NCBI GenBank assembly: GCA_033782935.1
Contig: JAWQEG010002493.1
Coordinates: 1 to 64,000, forward strand
Length of the DNA stretch: 64,000 nt
Reading direction: 5' to 3'
Origin: Petrolisthes cinctipes
Lineage: Eukaryota; Arthropoda; Malacostraca; Decapoda; Porcellanidae
The position numbers and the translations under genes were made by a program. The notes under the pieces are model-generated. The model made no database searches. It saw only the letters and a list, made by a program, of their open reading frames with translations, and was not told where the DNA came from. This document shows, piece after piece, positions 57,091 through 64,000 of the stretch (its first letter is position 1; each line of letters opens with the position of its first letter).

Positions 57091-59100
57091 CCATCCATCT
57101 GCAATGAGCCATCAGTGTAGAGGCAATATGGACCTGTGATGGAGGACGTCACTTTTTCTATGTGTTCCAGAGCCAACTGCCGCTGTAAAGAAGGCAGTTG
57201 CGAATTGGAAGTAGGTGTGAAGCTCACACTAGGTGTTGGTAGCATCCACGGAGGGGGCCCTGGGGGACGTCTGCAACCATTATATCTATATTAAGACTAC
57301 GGAGCATAGAGGAAACATACCTTATAAGAGTACGTCCAGCAGTCAGTATGGGAGGGACAGGGGAATTTGGGCTAAGAAAAGTCCTGACTAACTGAGAGTA
57401 ATGGGGTGAAATGTGGGAAATGGAGGCACTTGACAGTGAAGCAAGTAACATTACAATAAATTCTCTCGACTAAAGGGGAAAGACGCAATTCACGCTGCAT
57501 GTTCACTATCCTGGTCGACATTGGACAGCCGAGAATTATTCTCACTGCTCTATTCTGAAATTTTTCTAAGGTTTACAGAGTAGCCCTAGGAAGTTGAATC
57601 AAAGCAGGGGAGAGGTAATCAACAACTGAACGGATGAAAGCAATATAGATGGTCCTGGCTACTGGGATTGAGATGCCCGAGGAGTTGTTAGTGAGCTATT
57701 GAAGTGGTGTAAGTCGGCGCTGGAGACGACCCAACAAGTCCTGGACAGTGGGATGGTCTTGAGGTTTGGCAGGGACAACCGGCCAAATATTGACTTGCGA
57801 GCCCAGATAGCGGTACTGGGAACACATAGGAATGACAGTTCGAGCTTGAGGAAGGCGGCATGTGAATATTCTGCTCTTATCTGGGGAGACAATAATGCCA
57901 CAGTGAGAGGAGGCCACAGAGAAGTCAAGAAACCGCTGGAGATCCCTTGGTGAGGTGGAATGAATACAGATATCATCAGCATAGCAAGTAATTGTAGTTC
58001 CAGGAATATCAGGGAAAGAAGTGAGCAGCCGATACATCAGAATATTAAATAACAACTGCTGAGAACACCTCCTTGAGGCGTACCAAGATGAAAACTGCGC
58101 AAAGGACTGAGCGCACCACTGAAAAACACACAGGAGGTTGTTATTCAGGTAGCCCCGAATCCACTGTAGTAGATTACCCTTTATCCCAAAATCAACCAGT
58201 TGATCCAAAATGACGTCTCTTTAAGCATCATCGAAGGCACTTCGAAGGTTAATGAAGGCCACCACATTGTCCCTGGAAAGGCGAGAGTACAGGTCGACTA
58301 AGCAGTGATGTGGGCTCCGCTGGGGAGGGAAACAAAACAGCCATGAAGAAAGATGATCCTGCAGTCTGTACATGAGACGATTGAGTAAGATTTTCTCCAT
58401 AACCTTACAAAAACAGGAAGTAAGAGAAATCAGCCTGAACTTCGCAGTGCCGGGCTTAGGGATGGGTGCTATTGTGCTGCTGGTCCAGGCTCGTGGTACA
58501 CAACCGTCACGAAGACAAAGATTGTACAGTCGAAGTAGAGGGTTCCCAGGAACTTGTTAAAGTAGGTGCAGCACAGCAAAGGTAATACCATCATCACCAG
58601 GGGAAGAAGCTCTACCCCAAGAGAGAGCACGGCACAACTCCTCCTCAGTTATCTGCTCTGCATCGTCATCAGTCTTGCAACAGAGCAGACATTGGATGTA
58701 GCCGATGGACAGCAGCACGGGAAGTGAGTGCATCTTGTATGTTGATGGGCAGACTGGCTGGGGTAGATTGTTCTGACCAGGCATCGACAAATTGTTGGGC
58801 ATAGGCAGTGGGAATGTGATGACGAGCAGTGGCCAGCGTCTTTTTAATTAACAACTCGACGGATGAGGTGCCACATAGAAGCCACGCTCGTTTGCTGGTT
58901 GATGCTGTCCGTGAAACGCTGCCGAAACTCAGTGTGAGCACACTCCTGCAGGGCGACTAAAGCGTCCCTAGACATCTGGTAACGATGGAGTATGTTAGGG
59001 GTTGGGTTGGCTTGAAAAAATAGGCCATCACGTTCAGCCTCCTTCTTTGCATCCTGCATACGTGCATCCACCGTCCAGGAGTGGGCAGAATGGAGATGTT
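57091..59100 (-). pseudogene. Family B LINE: RT region
   Basis: Minus strand from 59100: pre-RT linker ('MQDAKKEAERDGLFFQANPT', 'MSRDALVALQECAHTEFRQR', 'SVASMWHLIRRVV'), 'EELCRALSWGRASSPGDDGI' (start of RT), then in broken frames 'APIPKPGTAKF', the palm block with Asp ('AFINLRSAFDDA'), 'VDFGIKGNLLQWIRGYLNN', 'ITCYADDICIHS' (YADD) and 'QYRYLGSQVNIW' (thumb) in frame 58208-57696. The last part, 57451-57224, leads to RNase H before the Tc1 element. Several frameshifts and a stop-rich join near 58209-58370 disable it. Confidence 0.9.
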
Positions 59101-59519
59101 GGAGGTGTGGCTGGGAGGCACATTCGCATTCTGTAACCCATATCAGTCACCTGACCCCTGCCTTCTCCTTCTCGTGGTCTTTCTGTCAATCACACAGCAG
59201 CCCGCCATATAGGATGCCAGCTGTACAAAAATATTTCATAACATTGATTCACGTTTTTGATGCATGAATAGATAAATAATATATTTGACTATCTACATTG
59301 TACATGGATTGAAAGAATGAATTAAAAGAATAATGAAGACATAGAGGTCATATTGTTTTTTTTTATTTACCTCAAATTGAAAAAAAGAAAGAAAATAATT
59401 AAGAGAGAGAGAATGCCAACACGGTCTGTTTACATCATCAGCTTTTTTTCCCGCTTTCCAACTCCCAACTCCCATCAAGTTCCAACAGAAGTTACAGCTG
59501 TGTTGAACTCTAATTATGT
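59101..59519. other. Unrelated stretch replacing the LINE endonuclease
   Basis: AT-rich, with no resemblance to the endonuclease present at 62900-63500 in the other copy. It may be a separate insertion plus deletion. No ends were identified. Confidence 0.4.
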
Positions 59520-60539
59520 GTGCCTTTACGGTAGATATGAAGATATGAAGGGCTTATCATGCCTTGTCGAGTACATCCATGCCAGACGTTAACCCCTGGC
59601 TGAAGGCATCGTGGACCCTTCCATCGAGACGTATCCTCAGAAGGTGAAGGCTCAGAGGTGGAGGCAGCAGGACGTGATGGTTCACCCATCGGCGGCACAA
59701 CATGCACACTTTGGCCTGGCAGAACTGTACTGGGAGATATGCCCAACTCCCCAGCACCTGTAGCACCAAGGCTGGTCATTATGAAGTTTCCGCACCTCAC
59801 ATGGTGGAAGACAAGGAAGGAAATCAGAGGAAATCTCAATTGGTGGTGGATCGGGAAGACTCCAGACAACAACAATACGGCTAATGGGGGAACCATCTTG
59901 GAGAAAACGACGGGCAGAGTACACACCATGGTATCCCTTGGCAAGTTTCGGGTCAACATCGATAGGATAACGGGTGAGGATGTAACTGGGGAACTTACGA
60001 GGCCTCTCGGGTGAGTCTTGAAGAATGAGAGGCAGAGACAAAAATTCACCAGCCTTGACTCTATCAATGGTGTCCTGACGCTTCCTAGAGATGAAAACAA
60101 ACCGGGAGGTGACAGCAGCCATCTTGACTTCAGGCAGTTCACGCTGCAATTGGAAAGCCCTGTTGACATCAGACAACCAACGCAGCTTTGTGTCAGTAGA
60201 TGGGTTCCCAGAGAAGGAGAGCTTGACATAGGCATCTCTCAGGGCAAAAGCAGGAAGGTTGGAAGAGGGCAAGGAGTTGGTATACAAAGAAGAAACACCA
60301 TGGTGAGGCAGAGAAGGTACATCGTGCACAGCTGAAGTACCCTTCGCTGTCTTGGCAGCCGGAGGCAAACAGTCCACACCATCGGAATCCTGCGAGGAGT
60401 CGGACGAGGCGTCAAAGGGGTCGCTTGGTAGAGGTTGAGGAGGTAGACGGCTGCTACCTGAGCTGCGGAGTGATCGAGGAGATGGGGGGAGGGTTGCGAC
60501 AGGGTAGCTCAGGCCAGTGGTCCTCAATTGGAGACTCAT
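59520..60539 (-). pseudogene. Family B LINE ORF1 (gag-like, zinc knuckle)
   Basis: Frame 60539-59682 (285 codons) begins MSLQLRTTGLSYPV and contains a Ser/Pro/Asp-rich leader, a central RNA-binding-like region ('RDAYVKLSFSGNPSTDTKLR', 'AAVTSRFVFISRKRQDTIDR', 'YILTRYPIDVDPKLAKGYHG', 'VYSARRFLQDGSPISRIVVV') and a zinc knuckle 'CYRCWGVGHISQYSSARPKC' in which the last Cys of CCHC has become Ser, followed by CACC. A frameshift then moves to 'GEPSRPAASTSEPSPSEDTS' ending near 59520. ORF1 binds LINE RNA in the RNP. It is nearly intact but probably dead. Confidence 0.8.
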
Positions 60540-60870
60540 CTTCCTCCGACATTGCCAAGTCGGCCTCCACGCAGGAATCCGCGCTCTCCATCAGGCCAGG
60601 CAAGACCTAGATGGGAAGTAAACAACCACTCGAAAAACTAAATCCTCAATCAGCCAGGGACACACACACACAGACAATCATAACAAAACAATACACAGAA
60701 CCACAACAGACAAACAACACCAGCAACACAACAGAAACAACATCACACAAACATAAACTCACAAACAATACAAACAACACACAAACTAGAATGCAAAAAC
60801 AACCCAAACAACAACACAAACTAGAATGCAGGCAGAGCGCCACGAGAACGTCCACACTCAACTAATGCTG
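60540..60870 (-). other. 5' leader of family B LINE
   Basis: A/C-rich on the plus strand, i.e. TTG/GTT-rich on the element strand, with a (CA)4-5 run at 60661. A similar rhythm is seen at 2030-2125. Confidence 0.45.
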
Positions 60871-61189
60871 GAGCGAGACTGTGTGCTTGATATTCAATGA
60901 CTAATTTTCTAAATTATGAAAGATGATGACTTTGTTAGATACTGTATATGTATGTACAATATACTCCACTGTAAATCTCCACTTTCATTTCAAAAGTAAT
61001 ACTTTATTGTTTCTAATGTATTATCTATTTTAATTCTTATTTCCCAAACTAGTACTCCAGGTTAGTATGTATGATTTAGAAATCAATTTCAGTCAGTCCT
61101 TTTACCAGTTTTGCTACATTTGTAATAGAAAAAGGAAAGAAGGGAATATTTTACAATACATTTCTATCATTTGCACTATGCACGGATGT
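60871..61189. other. Spacer, nothing recognised
   Basis: AT-rich without features. Confidence 0.4.
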
Positions 61190-62479
<1,290 letters not shown>

Positions 62480-64000
62480 ATGGATGTACTCGACGTCAGG
62501 TCCAGGCTCGTGCCTCTACTATTGTGCTGCCTCCACCACCGCCACTATTACCTCCCCAGTCTGCTCCTCCCACCAGACTTGCCTTGCCTCCAAACCTGGC
62601 CCTCCGCAAGTCTGTTGCTACCCTCATGGCACGATGTACGGCCCTCGAGAACCGCTTTTCTGCCCTTGAAGCCAGGATTGATGGGCTGGTTGCCACTCAG
62701 GCTGCCAATGACTCCAAACTTTAGACCTTGGTTGAGGCTCAGCAGGCCATCATCTTAACTGTCACCGCCCTCAACGAATGGATGGATACTGTTGCTTCTC
62801 GCCTTGAAAAAAAATTTCGAGTCAGTCCCTTCTCCTGGTCCATCATCTTCTCCAGGTTACTCATCTGCCCCCACTCACCGGACTTCTACCTCCAAATACA
62901 GAGTTCGCTAGTGATTGCCGGCTGGATGTCATCTCCTGGAATGTATGTGGTATCACCAGTTATGCTAAGCTCACTCAACTCTAGGCCTATGTTTTTCGTC
63001 ATCATCCCAGTGCTATTTTTCTCCAGGAAGCATTTCCAGGACGGCCGCTCGCTGCTGGGCAAGCTCCTCCCCTCTCAGGTTATGTGCCATATGTTCATCT
63101 GGTAAGGACTGGTCTCCTGACTTACATACATAGCTCCTTGCCATATCGCTGTCTCCGTACCTCCACTGATCCTGACATGACCTTTCAGCTATTTGAGGTT
63201 CTACCTGAGAATGGAGTACTCCAATTATGTAATGTCTATTCTGCCCCAGCTAGACTCACTCTTGAGGCTCTTCCTTCAACAGTGCATGGTATGGTGTATA
63301 TGGGAGGTTTTAATGCTCGGCATTCTGATTTGGGTGATGGTTCTGGCTCTATTTATCGTAATGGTGTTCGTCTCCTTTCATACATCTGCAAGCATCATCT
63401 GACATGTTGGGACACTGGCGGTGCCACTCGTTGCTAGGGAGGTACTCTGGATTACATCCTCTCGTCTGGCCTGATAGCATCTCAGGTCCAGTGCTCCTCC
63501 GTCCAGACTTATTCTCTAAACACGTCGTCTTCGGTTTCATTAATCTCTACCTGCTGGGTCAAGTGCTTCAGCCACTCGTTTGCGTATTGCTGTTCCCCAA
63601 AAATATTGCCCGACTGACATCATATTTATGGCCCATGTATTCCCTACATTTGACATATCTTCACCTGAGAAGTTGTACTCTGATCTTGTATATGCTACTC
63701 ATGACTTTTATAGGCTATACGTCTCCCGGCCACACCTCCAATATTGCCATACTGCCCACTCCTGGACGCTGGATACATGTATACAGGAGGCAAAGGAGGA
63801 GGCTGAACTTGATGGACTATTGTTTCAAGCCAACACAACCCATGACCTGCTCCATCGTTACTAGATGTCTAGGGACGCGTTAGTCGCCTTGCAGGAGTGT
63901 GCTCACACTGAGCCACTGCTCGACATTACACTCCCGCCGACTATGCCCAATAACTTGTCGATGCCTGGTCAGAACAATCTACCCCAGCCAGTCTACCCAT
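62480..64000 (+). pseudogene. Family B LINE, ORF1 end to RT linker, cut by window end
   Basis: A coiled coil ('LMARCTALENRFSALEARID', 'LVEAQQAIILTVTALNEWMD') ends ORF1 near 62810. An AP-like endonuclease follows: 'LDVISWNVCGITSYAKLTQL' near 62923 (Asn), 'SAIFLQEAFP' near 63014 (Glu), 'LCNVYSAPARLTLEAL' near 63222, and 'MGGFNARHSDLGDGS' near 63304 (the Asp-x-Asn site reads GFN). Then 'GGTLDYILSS' near 63440. From 63775 the RT linker 'CIQEAKEEAELDGLLFQANT' matches the copy at 59.0 kb; about 100 bp after CACACTGAG (63910) are deleted relative to that copy. Stops and frameshifts are present. Confidence 0.85.

Larger units (their letters stand above)
53785..60870 (-). mobile_element. Family B I-superfamily LINE, nearly full span, interrupted
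   Basis: Minus-strand order: 5' leader 60870-60540, ORF1 60539-59520, a 400-bp stretch (59510-59110) unrelated to the element, RT region 59100-57091, a Tc1/mariner insertion 57088-54499, RNase H end and zinc motif 54498-53933, and a 3' UTR with (GT)n and GGGTCCCGCC near 53818. The endonuclease domain that should follow ORF1 is missing. A sister 3' half is at 11340-13526 and a 5' half at 62480-64000. Confidence 0.85.

Overview
This is eukaryotic, AT-rich, intron-type DNA from an arthropod, most likely a decapod crustacean. The reasons are seven (TA)n tracts (several 125-310 bp long), long (AG)n, (CA)n and (GT)n tracts, many retroelement families of kinds known from crustaceans (Penelope-like, I-superfamily, CR1, Ty3/gypsy, Ty1/copia), a short TTAGG-type telomeric motif, and one host gene best matched to the arthropod PDF/PDH (pigment-dispersing factor) receptor. 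I saw no rRNA, tRNA, operon or CRISPR signal. Species is not determinable by reading.

The host gene runs on the + strand through most of the window. Six coding exons with matching splice phases lie at 10945-11110 (TM2), 19148-19304 (TM3), 21855-21985 (TM4 to start of TM5), 22804-22889 (TM5 and third intracellular loop), 37982-38174 (TM6-TM7) and 39755-39895 (cytoplasmic tail). A probable last exon is at 51107-51253. They read as a class B (secretin-family) GPCR. The N-terminal extracellular domain and TM1 are not seen and should lie upstream of the window or in a part I could not recognise. The gene spans at least 40 kb, and its introns are packed with mobile elements.

Region by region: 1-2000 holds a CR1/Jockey-like RT scrap and a decayed Ty3/gypsy pol with integrase before RT. 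2300-6040 is an I-superfamily LINE ('family A') split by a hAT transposon. 6546-9892 is an LTR-like stretch split by a 2.86-kb PIF/Harbinger-type transposon. 11340-13526 is a second LINE family ('family B', minus strand) ending in a 310-bp TA tract. 14.3-18.6 kb holds a hammerhead ribozyme and several fold-back elements. 23.8-27.1 kb is a cluster of Penelope-like elements (PLEs) with one intact RT/GIY-YIG ORF. 27.1-29.6 kb has a gypsy gag-protease remnant and a Tc1 transposase scrap. 29.9-33.0 kb is a 5'-truncated family A LINE. 34.4-37.2 kb holds two more minus-strand PLE pieces; one carries a complete cold-shock-domain ORF inserted with a 9-bp target duplication. 40-50 kb has CR1 pieces, a gypsy gag-protease and nested inverted-repeat elements. 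52.5-53.7 kb is a Ty1/copia remnant. 53.8-60.9 kb is a family B LINE containing a Tc1/mariner element that itself contains a hAT MITE. 62.5-64.0 kb is the 5' half of another family B copy, cut by the window end.

Most interesting: the cold-shock ORF inside a PLE; hammerhead cores at five or more places with one shared unusual geometry; tandem copies of a splice-acceptor/exon-start segment just upstream of a receptor exon; the permuted gypsy; and the three-deep transposon nest whose empty site is preserved in a paralogous copy within the same window.
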